64,000 nucleotides of DNA from Tsukamurella sp. M9C (GTDB lineage Bacteria; Actinomycetota; Actinomycetes; Mycobacteriales; Mycobacteriaceae). A program made the translations under genes and the position numbers. The notes below the pieces were generated by a model, which was given only the letters and a program-made list of their open reading frames with translations, did not search any database and was not told the DNA's origin. Shown one piece after another: positions 48,191 to 56,759 of this stretch (its first letter is position 1; every line of letters begins with the position of its first letter). The DNA is taken from NCBI RefSeq assembly GCF_020169415.1, contig NZ_JAIULG010000001.1:1-64000 (forward strand). The letters are read 5' to 3'.

Positions 48191-48429
48191 GATGCGCCCG
48201 TCCATCCGTGCACCGGAGCCTGCTCGCACACGGCGCACCGTCGCCGTGTCCCACCGTCCCGCGATGCGCCGGCCTTCCCTCACCCCACCCACAAAGCCGT
48301 CGGTTCTCGTCACACGTCGCACCGTCCTCCGTTCCCGCGAGTCCCCTCGTCGGCGTCCCATCCCGTTCCGCTTCGCGCTTTCCGCGGTACCCCACCCCGA
48401 CGCCGGTCCGCCGAACCATGTCTCCGCCC

Positions 48430-48443
48430 GTTCCACGTGAAAC
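48430..48443 (+). other. parS site 6
   Basis: GTTCCACGTGAAAC, exact copy, head of repeat unit 1. Confidence 0.9.
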
Positions 48444-48536
48444 GCCGCCTCGTCCGCGCGAGTATCTGCGACGCTCCCACATGCACGACCGCATAGCGGC
48501 CACGTCTCCCGCGGGCCCGATGCCGACAGGTCTGCG

Positions 48537-48550
48537 GTTCCACGTGAAAC
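48537..48550 (+). other. parS site 7
   Basis: GTTCCACGTGAAAC, exact copy, head of repeat unit 2. Confidence 0.9.
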
Positions 48551-48641
48551 GCGCCCTCGTCCGCGCGAGCGTCTGCGCCGCTCACGCACACACGACCGGA
48601 TGTCGGCCATGTCTCCTCGCGAGGACGCCGACGGGTCTGCC

Positions 48642-48655
48642 GTTCCACGTGAAAC
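48642..48655 (+). other. parS site 8
   Basis: GTTCCACGTGAAAC, exact copy, directly after repeat unit 2. The sequence behind it does not continue the repeat. Confidence 0.9.
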
Positions 48656-50070
48656 ACAGCGAGTCGCGAATCGCTCCGGTGCGCGGTGATCCGCGGTGCG
48701 AGCTCTCCGGCCAATGCCGCGAGCGCGGCCCCGGTTCATTCGTCGGGACAACTCCTCGCCCGCCGACTTCTTGTGGGTCGTGCCGGTCCAGTCGACGCCC
48801 GCAGAGCCCGACCCAGCGCCGCCATCAACACCTGGGCAGACCGGCCGGCCAGGCGCCTACTCCACTCCGCGACCCATTCGGACCGCCGCGTGAGCCCACC
48901 GACCGCGGCGCAGCGCTATCCCGCTTCCCACGTTCGGCCGCCCGCGCCGGTTCGGGGAGTAGCCCTTGGGGAACGGCGTGTGCATCCGGCTCGTCCCTCC
49001 TCGCCGTGGGCTCGGGAACGACCGCACGACGGGCCGTGCAAGTCTCACCCTGGACCGCCGTCGCAGCCGATTCCAGGGACTCTGTGGCTCGCCCCCGGTC
49101 GGCAGGCGAAATCGGCAGGGGAAGGAGCAGCCCTACCCGCCGCACGAGTCCGCCGCCGCGCCCAGGACCGCCCAGCGCCGCCTCGCGCTGCGCCGCGCCG
49201 TCCGCTGCACGCCGCCCGCACCCCGGTTCCGATCGCTCCCTACGCGGCGTGCCTACCCCGAGTACCGCCGGCTCCGCCGTCGCCAACGAGGCGGCGACTC
49301 ACCGCGGGGGCAGGGCGGCCCGCCCCCAGAGAGAGACGATCGGGCGAGCGGCTCCCGGCGGACGGCGCCGCACGCGCTCCGCTTCGAGCCGCTCGGCGCA
49401 CCAGCGCTTCTCCGCCGGACCGATGGGATGGGTCGAGATCACTGTCCGGTCACTGTCCGGAGATCCCGTCTCGGCGCTGGACTCACGCGCCCGCTGCGGC
49501 GGCCCCGACCCGGCCGGGCTCCCGAGTCGTCCACTCCCGAACCGAGGACGGGGCACCCGATGACTCGTCCGCAGGGTCCCGGGCGCCCGGCAGCCTCTCC
49601 GGTCGCACGCCGCCCGAGTGACTCGCCCTCGGCGAATGACAGCCGACGGTGCTCGGACGCGCCCTCATTCAACTCCGCCTGGGCCTCCGGATCGAGGCTC
49701 AGCTCGCCGACGAACGAGCCCGCTCGACGCTCCGTCAGACGGTCAGGTGATGGCCCGGCGGCGCGACCGGGCCGGCCGATCCCGAGCGGCCGCGGGCTCA
49801 CCGTCGCGGTTCACGGGGAGCCGGCGCCGGCCCGCCCGCGGCGGGGACTCGCGCCGAGACCGGTGACCTCGGTGTCGGGGGAGTGGGGGTGAAAGGACGC
49901 AGATCCCATCGCGGCCGATCGTCCCACGGCGATTTTCTCGTACGATCGTGCCAAATAGGCCACCGAGGGACGCGCTGTGGGGCCGTCAGAATCCGGCTGG
50001 TGTCACGTGTCGAAACAGCCCGTGGGTGGTCGGGTGCGCGAAAACCGCGCCGTAAATGTCCGGTTTCGGG

Positions 50071-50793
50071 CTAGCGTCGAGCCTTGGCACGCTTCTTCTT
50101 CACCGGCGCGCGACGGACGGCACGCACCACGGTGGTCGCGGGATCGACGATGCCGACGCCGCACAACACGACCTCCGGATCGCGCAGACCCGCCTTCGTC
50201 AGGATCGCGCCGTGCTCCTCGATCTCCTCCGCCGCGCGCGAGCCCTTGAGCGCGAGCAGCCGCCCGCCGTCGCGGAGCAGGGGAGCGGACCACGGGGCTA
50301 GCTTGGGGAAGCCGGACACCGCGCGCGACGTCACCGCGTCCGCACCGCCGACCGCCTCGACGACGGAGCGCTCCTCGGCGCGACCTCGGACCACGCGGAC
50401 GTTCGGCAGCCGCGGCCCGCAGAACTCCTCGAGGAACACGGCGCGGCGCAGCAGCGGCTCCACGAGGATCACCTCGACGTCCGGCCGGGCGATCGCCACC
50501 GGCACGCCGGGCAGGCCGGCGCCGCTCCCGATGTCGACGAGGGTCTCGCCGGCCTCGAGCAGCTCGCCGAGCACGGCGCAGTTCAGCACGTGCCGCTCCC
50601 AGAGCCGCGGAACCTCACGCGGGCCGATCAGCCCGCGGACGACGCCGTCGGTCGCGAGCACCCGGGCGTACTCCTCGGCGAGCCCGAGGCGATCGCCGAA
50701 GACCTCCCGCGCGACCGGGGGAGCGGGGGGCAGCGCGTCCACACTCGCCTCGTCGTCGGCGGGGTTCTCCGCCACCTCGTCGCGCCGTTCCAC
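50071..50793 (-). CDS. rsmG: 16S rRNA (guanine-N7) methyltransferase RsmG
   Basis: This 240-residue class-I methyltransferase (GidB) modifies G527 of 16S rRNA. The SAM site is LVDIGSGAGLPGVPVAIARPD, preceded by GPREVPRLWERHVLNCAVL. The GTG at 50793 is chosen because GAGAGG lies 6 bases upstream. This puts the start codon inside parS site 9 (GTTTCAC-GTG-GAAC on this strand). A GTG 24 bases further in is an alternative. The basic tail VKKKRAKARR is short. In mycobacteria parA follows closely; here 2.97 kb intervene. Confidence 0.92.
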   Translation of the reverse strand: MERRDEVAENPADDEASVDALPPAPPVAREVFGDRLGLAEEYARVLATDGVVRGLIGPREVPRLWERHVLNCAVLGELLEAGETLVDIGSGAGLPGVPVAIARPDVEVILVEPLLRRAVFLEEFCGPRLPNVRVVRGRAEERSVVEAVGGADAVTSRAVSGFPKLAPWSAPLLRDGGRLLALKGSRAAEEIEEHGAILTKAGLRDPEVVLCGVGIVDPATTVVRAVRRAPVKKKRAKARR

Positions 50794-50800
50794 GTGAAAC
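50787..50800 (+). other. parS site 9 (over the rsmG start codon)
   Basis: GTTCCACGTGAAAC, exact copy, same orientation as the array 2.1 kb away. It covers the presumed GTG start of rsmG. Confidence 0.88.
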
Positions 50801-50853
50801 CTCTCTTGTAACAATCGCACACACCAGTTTCGGGCTATCCGTGCCCGGAAACG

Positions 50854-50890
50854 ACGATGGGCCCCAGGCGCACGGCCCGGGACCCATCGT
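50854..50890 (-). terminator. Hairpin between khpB and rsmG
   Basis: ACGATGGGCCC (50854-50864) pairs with GGGACCCATCGT (50879-50890) except for one mismatch. It lies just after the khpB stop, so it may separate the yidC-khpB message from rsmG. Confidence 0.6.
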
Positions 50891-50905
50891 TCACCTACGT
50901 CCAGT

Positions 50906-51469
50906 CTAGGCGCTGGGCAGCACCACGACGCGACGGTTCGGCTCCGCGCCCTCGCTCTCCGAGCGGACACCGTCGACCTTGGCGACGGCGTCGTGGACGA
51001 TCTTGCGCTCGAACGGCGTCATCGGCTTGAGCGACTCCTTCTCGCCGGACTCCGCGACCCGCTGCGCGATCTCGGTGCCGAGGCCGGAGAGGCGGGTGCG
51101 CCGGCCCGCGCGCCACCCGGCGACGTCGAGCATCAAGCGGCTGCGGTCACCGGTGGACTGCTGCACCGCGAGCCGGGTCAGCTCCTGGAGGGCATCGAGC
51201 ACCTCGCCGCGCTGGCCGACCAGCTTCGCCAGGTCCTCGCCGCCGTCGATCGCGACGATGGCGCGGCCACCCTCCACGTCGAGGTCGATATCGCCGTCGA
51301 AGTCGAGGATGTCGAGCAGCTGCTCGAGGTAGTCGGCGGCGATCTCGCCCTCCTCGACCAGCTCGTCGACCTCGTCCGCGGGGCTCTCGTCGGCGGGGCT
51401 CTCGGCCGGGACCTCGGCGATGGCCTCGGTCACGGTCTGCTCCTCCTCGACGGTCACGTCGTCAGGCAT
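50906..51469 (-). CDS. khpB: RNA-binding KH/R3H protein (KhpB/Jag)
   Basis: This 187-residue protein has an acidic disordered N-terminus (1-40), a KH-type domain (about 42-115, with the glycine loop VGQRGEVLDALQELTRLAV) and an R3H domain whose signature Arg-x3-His is seen in PFERKIVHDAV. It binds RNA in the cytoplasm and is linked to cell-wall control in other bacteria. The ATG at 51469 follows AAGGAG. It lies 46 bases after yidC, as usual. Confidence 0.92.
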   Translation of the reverse strand: MPDDVTVEEEQTVTEAIAEVPAESPADESPADEVDELVEEGEIAADYLEQLLDILDFDGDIDLDVEGGRAIVAIDGGEDLAKLVGQRGEVLDALQELTRLAVQQSTGDRSRLMLDVAGWRAGRRTRLSGLGTEIAQRVAESGEKESLKPMTPFERKIVHDAVAKVDGVRSESEGAEPNRRVVVLPSA

Positions 51470-51515
51470 GGGTACTCCTTGGGAATTCGATCATCAGGGG
51501 TTCGTGGGGCCGCGC

Positions 51516-52673
51516 TCAGCGCTTGCGCTTCTTGTTCCGATTGCGCTGCTGCTGGTTGCGCTGCTGCTGCCGCGCATTGGCGGAGGGGTGCTGGGGCTTC
51601 GGCTTGGCTCCGGGGGTCGGCTTCGACGGTGCCGCCTCCTCCGCCGCGTCCTCGGCGTCGTCGGACACCGTCTCCGCGGCCTTGGTGAGGGACGTCGCCG
51701 TGCCGGCCTTCTTGGGCTTCGCACCGGGCTTCGGGGCATTCTCGGCCCGCTTTTCCTGTGCCAGCCGCTTCTTCTCCTCGTCCTCCTTGTCGAGCTTGCC
51801 GAAGACGATGTGCTGCTGGCAGTACGTCCAGATGTTCTGGGTGACCCAGTAGATCAGGATGGCGACGGGCAGGAAGAAGCCACCGACCAGGACGCCGATG
51901 GGGAAGACCCACAGCATGAGGCGGTTCATGATGGCCGTCTGCGGGTTGTCCAGCGAGGCGACGGGCTGGCGGGCGATCGACGCGCGCGAGTTGAAGTGGG
52001 TGGCGAGGGCCGCGACGATCATCAGCGGCACCGAGAGCGCGATGATCCACCACTTCTGGAAGTTCGGCTCGATGTACGCGAGGTCCGGACCCACGGGCAT
52101 GAAGGCCTGGAACTGCGCGACGGGCTCCTGGACGTACGAGGACAGCGGCACGCCGAAGAGGCGCGCATCGAGGAAGCTCTGCACGTCGGTCGCGGAGAAG
52201 AAGTAGTTCGCCGTGTGCCGGGTCTCGTACGCGTTCATGTCCGGCGAGCCGAACATCTGCGCGGTACCGCCACTCATCCGGTTGAACGAGCGCAGCACGT
52301 GGAACAGGCCGATGAACACCGGCACCTGCAACAGCGCGGGGAGGCAGCCGAGCAGCGGGTTGAAGCCGTGCTCCTTCTGGAGCTTCTGCATCTCCAGGGC
52401 CAGCTTCTGCCGGTCCTTGCCGTACTTCTTCCGCAGCGCCTGCATCTGCGGCTGGAACTCCTGCATCTGCCTGGTCGTCTTGATCTGCCGGACGAAGGGC
52501 TTGTACAGGATGGCGCGCAGGGTGAGCACCAGGAAGATCACGGAGAGGGCCCACGTGATCCCGCTATCGGGGCCGAGGCCGGGCACGATGGAGAAGACCT
52601 TGTGCCAGACCCACATGATGCCCGACACCGGGTAGTACACGTAGTCCAAGGACATCGGATTGAAACTTGACAC
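51516..52673 (-). CDS. yidC: Membrane protein insertase YidC
   Basis: This 385-residue membrane insertase has a short N-terminus typical of Gram-positive bacteria, the first helix [15 protein letters not shown], the charged cytoplasmic hairpin [27 protein letters not shown], and the conserved [25 protein letters not shown]. Five core helices are followed by a long basic Gln/Arg/Lys-rich tail (NKKRKR at the end) suited to ribosome contact. The GTG at 52673 has AGGAG upstream; the ATG at 52655 is an alternative. It is part of the rpmH-rnpA-yidD-yidC-khpB run. Confidence 0.95.
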   Translation of the reverse strand: MSSFNPMSLDYVYYPVSGIMWVWHKVFSIVPGLGPDSGITWALSVIFLVLTLRAILYKPFVRQIKTTRQMQEFQPQMQALRKKYGKDRQKLALEMQKLQKEHGFNPLLGCLPALLQVPVFIGLFHVLRSFNRMSGGTAQMFGSPDMNAYETRHTANYFFSATDVQSFLDARLFGVPLSSYVQEPVAQFQAFMPVGPDLAYIEPNFQKWWIIALSVPLMIVAALATHFNSRASIARQPVASLDNPQTAIMNRLMLWVFPIGVLVGGFFLPVAILIYWVTQNIWTYCQQHIVFGKLDKEDEEKKRLAQEKRAENAPKPGAKPKKAGTATSLTKAAETVSDDAEDAAEEAAPSKPTPGAKPKPQHPSANARQQQRNQQQRNRNKKRKR

Positions 52674-52762
52674 GGGGCTGTGCTCCTTGCCGATCTATTT
52701 CGAACAGGTTCGTGGGCGCGGTGATTCGCGCATCGGGGGGTGGAAGCCGCTGGCGGCGGCGG

Positions 52763-53023
52763 CTATTCCGGGACGGGGTCCCAACCGCCGCGGTGCCACG
52801 GCCCGCACTTGAGCAGGCGAATGGTACTGAGGTACACGCCCTTGACGGCGCCGTGCGCCGAAAGCGCCTCCACCGCATACTCGCTGCAGGTGGGAGTGAA
52901 TCGGCACGTCGGCGGCCGCACGGGGGAGATCCATGTCCGGTACAGCTGCACCAGAGAGATCAATGCCCGCCGGGGCACAGCGCGCAGCGTGCTCCCGGCG
53001 CTCGTACGTGGGGCCGCGGTCAC
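52763..53023 (-). CDS. yidD: Membrane protein insertion efficiency factor YidD
   Basis: This 86-residue protein has the family signature CRFTPTCSEYAVEAL and the C-terminal block LLKCGPWHRGGWDPVP. It assists YidC-dependent insertion and sits at the membrane. Its GTG overlaps the rnpA stop codon (GTGA, 53023-53020), so translation is coupled. Confidence 0.95.
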   Translation of the reverse strand: MTAAPRTSAGSTLRAVPRRALISLVQLYRTWISPVRPPTCRFTPTCSEYAVEALSAHGAVKGVYLSTIRLLKCGPWHRGGWDPVPE

Positions 53024-53421
53024 AGCGCACCCAGCTTCGTCAGGCCCGAACGCAGTTGTGCGGTCAGCTCGTTCGCGTCGTCGTCCGCCGCAGCACGCAG
53101 CGCGCGGATCACGACGAGGGCCCCGTCGTCCAGCTCGCCGGCCACGGAGGCGGCGGCGGCGCGCAGCCGGCGCGCGACGGAATGCCGAATCACCGCGTTG
53201 CCCACGGCTTTCGAGACGACCAGGCCCACCCTCGGCGCCGGCGTCACCGGATCGTCCGTGGACACGACGAGGCCCGGTCCCCCCTCGGAAGCGGGGACCG
53301 GGCTCGTCTTCGTCGATGTCGCCACGTGCACCACGATGGAGCGGCGGCCCACACGCCTACCGCCTTTGACCGCCGCGGCGAAGTCGCGCGACGAACTCAT
53401 GCGGTAGCGGGCGGGTAGCAC
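53020..53421 (-). CDS. rnpA: Ribonuclease P protein component
   Basis: This 133-residue basic protein has the RNR-type motif VGLVVSKAVGNAVIRHSVARRLR and the N-terminal LPARYRM that opens this family. It binds the RNase P RNA (encoded elsewhere) to mature tRNA 5' ends. The GTG at 53421 is the start that begins at LPARYRM; the extra 14 residues of a longer frame are not conserved. A 20-residue acidic insertion (residues about 45-62) is somewhat longer than usual. Confidence 0.93.
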   Translation of the reverse strand: MLPARYRMSSSRDFAAAVKGGRRVGRRSIVVHVATSTKTSPVPASEGGPGLVVSTDDPVTPAPRVGLVVSKAVGNAVIRHSVARRLRAAAASVAGELDDGALVVIRALRAAADDDANELTAQLRSGLTKLGAL

Positions 53422-53510
53422 GTCAGTGGTCTGCCTTCTCCATCGCCTTTGCAGCAGCGCCACCGCGACCGGGCGGACCGGTACGCGGTGGCGCTACGCG
53501 AGAGGGGAAA

Positions 53511-53654
53511 TCAGGCCGTCAGCTTCGCGCGGCCCTTGGTCCGACGCGAAGCGACGATCGCGCGCCCGGCACGGGTGCGCATACGGAGACGGAAGCCGTG
53601 CACCCGCGCGCGGCGACGGTTGTTCGGCTGGAACGTCCGCTTGCCCTTGGCCAC
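53511..53654 (-). CDS. rpmH: 50S ribosomal protein L34
   Basis: This 47-residue protein is almost entirely Arg/Lys/Ala, starting [20 protein letters not shown] and ending [10 protein letters not shown], which is L34. The GTG at 53654 follows AAGGAGTG. It opens the left-going operon from the dnaA-rpmH divergent region. Confidence 0.97.
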   Translation of the reverse strand: MAKGKRTFQPNNRRRARVHGFRLRMRTRAGRAIVASRRTKGRAKLTA

Positions 53655-53783
53655 GGTGACACTCCTTGTTCAATGGGCGGCGCTCATGCGCCGCCGTTCG
53701 GTGGACGGAAATCTTCGGCGGCACGTGAAGCTCGACTTGAGGTCGAACTCGCCCGAGGAATCGGTGTGCGCACAGACCGGTCA

Positions 53784-53812
53784 AGACTACTTATCCCCAC
53801 TGACAAGGTCAA
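53784..53812 (-). promoter_or_regulatory. rpmH promoter with DnaA-box-like spacer
   Basis: On the minus strand TTGACC (53812-53807) and TAGTCT (53789-53784) have a 17-base spacer. Reading the plus strand, TTATCCCCA (53791-53799), one base from a perfect DnaA box, fills the spacer, so DnaA could regulate the operon. Confidence 0.6.
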
Positions 53813-53914
53813 ACCGAGGCACGCGGGACGGCGTGACGAGCCTCACAATCCGTCCGCGGCGACACGCCGAGCGCCTCCGACATCCCACCGCATCCTGCGG
53901 GAATGTGCGTTGTG

Positions 53915-53943
53915 TTGAGGACCGCGCTCCACTCTGTTAACTT
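53915..53943 (+). promoter_or_regulatory. Candidate dnaA promoter
   Basis: TTGAGG (53915-53920) and TAACTT (53938-53943) have a 17-base spacer. This would give a long leader of about 350 bases that includes the DnaA boxes, so additional promoters nearer dnaA are possible. Confidence 0.45.
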
Positions 53944-54297
53944 TGCCGAATGCGATTGCTGAGCACGGCCGCGGCACCCCGTGGACCCCGAGCACGGCAG
54001 CTTCGGGCCGAAGGGCACCGGGCGTGTAGCGGGCTCGGTGCTGCACCGTAATCCGGTTCGACCGGAGCACTGACCCGCAGTTCTACGACCTCGTCGTTCC
54101 CAGCCGAAGCCAACGGCTGACAACACCTGTACCCGCAGTCCTCCACACCTGTGGATGAACCTGTGGAGTACAGTTCATCCGCAGGTCGGGCGGGGTGCTG
54201 TTATGCACAGCCCGACATGGAACGTGTGAACGTGCGAACGAGAACGCCGGTCGGAAGCCGGAGACCGAAGGCTTTCAAACCCGGTGTGGAGGACCTG

Positions 54298-55791
54298 ATG
54301 ACCGTCGATCCGCTGATCGAGACGTGGACCGCCGTGGTCGACGAACTCTGCGGAGACAACACCGACCGCACCCTCACCAAGCAGGAGAAGGCCTGGCTCA
54401 AGCTGGTCCAGCCGCTGACCCTGACCGAGGGCTTCGCGCTCGTGGCGGTGCCCTCCCAGCTCATGAAGGACGCGATCGAGCGCAGCCTCCGCGAGCCGCT
54501 CGTGGCGGCGCTCTCGACCCGGCTGGGGCAGGACGTGGAGCTCGGCGTGCGCATCTCGCCCGACGCCACGCCGCCGGCCGCGCCGCCCGCCCCCGTCGCA
54601 GTCGCGGTGGACGAGGGCCCCTCCGGCCCGAGTACGGCGGACCTCACCGTTCCCGTCAGTGAGATCGCGGCGGGGGCGCCCGGCGCACCGTCACCGTCGG
54701 TCCACCTGCCCCCGCCGATGACGGGCCCGGCGACCAACGGCACGGCGATGACCGGATCGTCCGGCTCGAGCCTGAACCAGAAGTACACCTTCGAGACCTT
54801 CGTCATCGGCGCCTCGAACCGGTTCGCGCACGCCGCCGCCTTCGCCGTCGCCGAGGCCCCGGCCCGTGCGTACAACCCCCTCTTCATCTGGGGCGAGTCC
54901 GGGCTCGGCAAGACCCACCTGCTGCACGCCGCCGGCCACTACGCCCGCCGCCTGTTCCCCGGGATGCGCGTGAAGTACGTGTCCACGGAGGAGTTCACGA
55001 ACGACTTCATCAACTCGCTCAAGGACGACCGGCAGGTCCAGTTCAAGCAGCGGTACCGCGACGTGGACATCCTCCTGGTCGACGACATCCAGTTCCTCGA
55101 GGGGAAGCTGGGTATCCAGGAGGAGTTCTTCCACACCTTCAACACCCTGCACAACGCGAACAAGCAGATCGTGGTCTCCTCCGACCGCCCGCCGAAACAG
55201 CTGGCGACACTGGAGGACCGGCTGCGCACGCGGTTCGAGTGGGGCCTGATCACCGACGTCCAGCCGCCCGAGCTGGAGATCCGCATGGCGATCCTGCTCA
55301 AGAAGGCGCAGATGGAGCGGATCCACGTGCCGCCGGACGTGCTGGAGCTCATCGCGACACGCATCGACCGGAACATCCGCGAGCTCGAGGGCGCGCTGAT
55401 CCGCGTCACGGCGTTCGCCTCGCTGACCCAGACCGACGTGACGTACGAGCTCGCCGAGATGGTGCTCCGCGACCTGGTGCCCGACACCACGACCATCGAG
55501 ATCTCCTCCAGCACCATCCTTTCCGTGGTGGCGGAGTACTTCGAGATCTCGGTCGCGGACCTCAAGGGCATCGAGCGCGCGCGGGCCGTGACGCACGCGC
55601 GGCAGATCGCCATGTACCTGTGCCGCGAGCTGACCGAGCTTTCGCTGCCGAAGATCGGGCAGATCTTCGACCGCGACCACACCACGGTCATGTACGCCGA
55701 GCGGAAGATCCGCAAGGAGATGCCGGAGCGGCGCCGGGTCTACGACCAGGTGCAGGAACTCACCACGCGCATCAAGCGCCGCAGCCAGTAG
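54298..55791 (+). CDS. dnaA: Chromosomal replication initiator DnaA
   Basis: This 497-residue initiator has domain I (1-85, [10 protein letters not shown] start), a disordered linker (86-160) and an AAA+ domain with the Walker [16 protein letters not shown] near residue 199 and the Walker [10 protein letters not shown]. The DNA-binding domain at the C-terminus carries the DnaA signature [15 protein letters not shown]. The ATG at 54298 follows GGAGG at 5 bases. Longer frames back to 54151 cover DnaA boxes and are not conserved. Confidence 0.98.
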   Translation: MTVDPLIETWTAVVDELCGDNTDRTLTKQEKAWLKLVQPLTLTEGFALVAVPSQLMKDAIERSLREPLVAALSTRLGQDVELGVRISPDATPPAAPPAPVAVAVDEGPSGPSTADLTVPVSEIAAGAPGAPSPSVHLPPPMTGPATNGTAMTGSSGSSLNQKYTFETFVIGASNRFAHAAAFAVAEAPARAYNPLFIWGESGLGKTHLLHAAGHYARRLFPGMRVKYVSTEEFTNDFINSLKDDRQVQFKQRYRDVDILLVDDIQFLEGKLGIQEEFFHTFNTLHNANKQIVVSSDRPPKQLATLEDRLRTRFEWGLITDVQPPELEIRMAILLKKAQMERIHVPPDVLELIATRIDRNIRELEGALIRVTAFASLTQTDVTYELAEMVLRDLVPDTTTIEISSSTILSVVAEYFEISVADLKGIERARAVTHARQIAMYLCRELTELSLPKIGQIFDRDHTTVMYAERKIRKEMPERRRVYDQVQELTTRIKRRSQ

Positions 55792-55802
55792 TCGAACGCC
55801 AC

Positions 55803-55835
55803 CGCGGGCCGGCGCCCGTCGGCGCCCGACCCGCG
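55803..55835. terminator. Hairpin between convergent dnaA and membrane gene
   Basis: CGCGGG and CCCGCG (55803-55808, 55830-55835) enclose two GGCGCC blocks, forming an interrupted stem in the 62-bp convergent gap. Confidence 0.45.
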
Positions 55836-55853
55836 ATCACATCGGCGGCGCGC

Positions 55854-56735
55854 CTACGAACGACCCGCCGTGCAGATCAGCGGTCCGCCCGAGCCGTCGG
55901 TACTGCTCTCCTCGGAGACGACCTTGCCGTTGCGGGTGATCGAGCAGCCGACGTCGCCGGTGTAACCGAGGACCGTCACCGTGACCAGCGGCGCGTCCGA
56001 GGTGAACGCCTTCGACCACGGGAGCGGCTGCGTACCGAAGAGACCCGTATCCGGCACGCCCACCGTGACGAGCTGCGCCGAGCCGCTGCCCGTGACCTCC
56101 ACCCGCCACTGACGGGCGTCGGGCCCCGTGCTCGAGCCGCCGCCGAAGATGGGCGGGATCGAGATGCCCGACGGGACGCCGCTGGGCAGCGTGATGCCGC
56201 CGGGCTTGGTGCTCGTGGTGGTCGTGGTCGGGGGAGCGGTCGGCGTCTCGGACGAGGCCGTCGTGTTCGACGGGCCGCCGCTGGTCGCCACGAGCGCGAC
56301 GATCACCGCGAGAACGAGCGCGAAGGCCACCGCCGCCGCGGCGATCCACAGCAGCTTCCGGTTGCCGCCCGAGCCGTCACCGTCGCCGCCCGAACCACCG
56401 CCCGGGCCGCCGGGGCCCGGGGGAGGACCCTGCGGCGGCTGCGCGCCGTACTGGCCGTACTGATCCCCGTACGCGCCGGGCGCGCCCGGCGCGTAGCCGA
56501 GCTGATAGCCACCGTCGTACTGCTGCGTGGGCGGCTCCTGCGGCCCCGGCCCGGCGGGCCCCACCGGGCCTCCGACGGGTGCCTGCGGGCCCTGCGGTGC
56601 GCCCGGATCTACCGGTCCGTCACCGGGGCGCTCGTATTCGCGTGTCGGTGTCGGCACATTCTGCGCGGCGGGGCCGACGGGGTAGTTCTGGCCGCCGGGG
56701 TGCTCTCCCGGGCGCTGCGGATCCGGATATCCCAT
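55854..56735 (-). CDS. MmpS-like single-pass membrane protein between dnaA and dnaN
   Basis: This 293-residue protein has a Pro/Gly/Gln-rich cytoplasmic N-terminus (1-125), one membrane helix (about 128-150), a Ser/Thr linker and an extracytoplasmic domain of about 90 residues (WRVEVTGSGSAQLVTVGVPDTG ... CSITRNGKVVSEES) with two Cys. The topology and the small beta-domain recall MmpS proteins, but the match is weak. The ATG at 56735 has TACGGT ending 6 bases upstream, so it is probably leaderless. It lies opposite to dnaA and beside oriC, an unusual place for a gene. Confidence 0.75.
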   Translation of the reverse strand: MGYPDPQRPGEHPGGQNYPVGPAAQNVPTPTREYERPGDGPVDPGAPQGPQAPVGGPVGPAGPGPQEPPTQQYDGGYQLGYAPGAPGAYGDQYGQYGAQPPQGPPPGPGGPGGGSGGDGDGSGGNRKLLWIAAAAVAFALVLAVIVALVATSGGPSNTTASSETPTAPPTTTTTSTKPGGITLPSGVPSGISIPPIFGGGSSTGPDARQWRVEVTGSGSAQLVTVGVPDTGLFGTQPLPWSKAFTSDAPLVTVTVLGYTGDVGCSITRNGKVVSEESSTDGSGGPLICTAGRS

Positions 56736-56759
56736 GGTCACACCGTACGCGCCGGGCGG

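Larger units (their letters stand above)
48430..48641 (+). repeat. Two tandem repeat units, each headed by a parS site
   Basis: Unit 1 (48430-48536, 107 bp) and unit 2 (48537-48641, 105 bp) are similar over their whole length, for example both have CTCGTCCGCGCGAG after the parS site and CGAC(A/G)GGTCTGC before the next one. The array therefore grew at least partly by tandem duplication of parS plus flank. Confidence 0.75.
47155..50070. other. 2.9-kb non-coding region carrying a parS array
   Basis: No frame on either strand looks coding. The long open frames are Arg/Pro/Ser-rich, match no family, overlap each other on both strands, and lack the strong third-position GC preference of the neighbouring genes. 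The first 1.5 kb holds seven of the nine parS-like sites. The remaining 1.4 kb (48656-50070) has no parS and nothing else I can name except one GCACCGTCGG word. No tRNA, IS element or gene remnant was recognised. Confidence 0.75.
53655..54297. other. Divergent rpmH-dnaA control region with DnaA boxes
   Basis: No gene is seen in these 643 bases. They hold the rpmH and dnaA promoters, a DnaA-box-like TTATCCCCA (53791-53799), and close to dnaA a cluster of minus-strand boxes TCATCCACA (54158-54150) and TACTCCACA (54170-54162). This suggests autoregulation of dnaA. The stretch is less GC-rich than the surrounding coding sequence. Confidence 0.65.

Noticed and set aside
47061-48655. CRISPR array
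   Set aside because: The repeated unit is only 14 bp with irregular spacing of 87-541 bp, matches parS, and no cas genes are present.
47608-49563. 651-residue open frame (and a 390-residue one on the other strand at 47579-48751) in the parS region
   Set aside because: They are rich in Arg, Pro and Ser, overlap on both strands, and have no family or codon signal. The recurring FHVK / FHVER peptides are only parS translated.
53300-53340. Other CACGTG hexamers in the window as extra parS sites
   Set aside because: For example at 30610, 52546 and 53325: only the central hexamer matches, without GTT and AAC arms.
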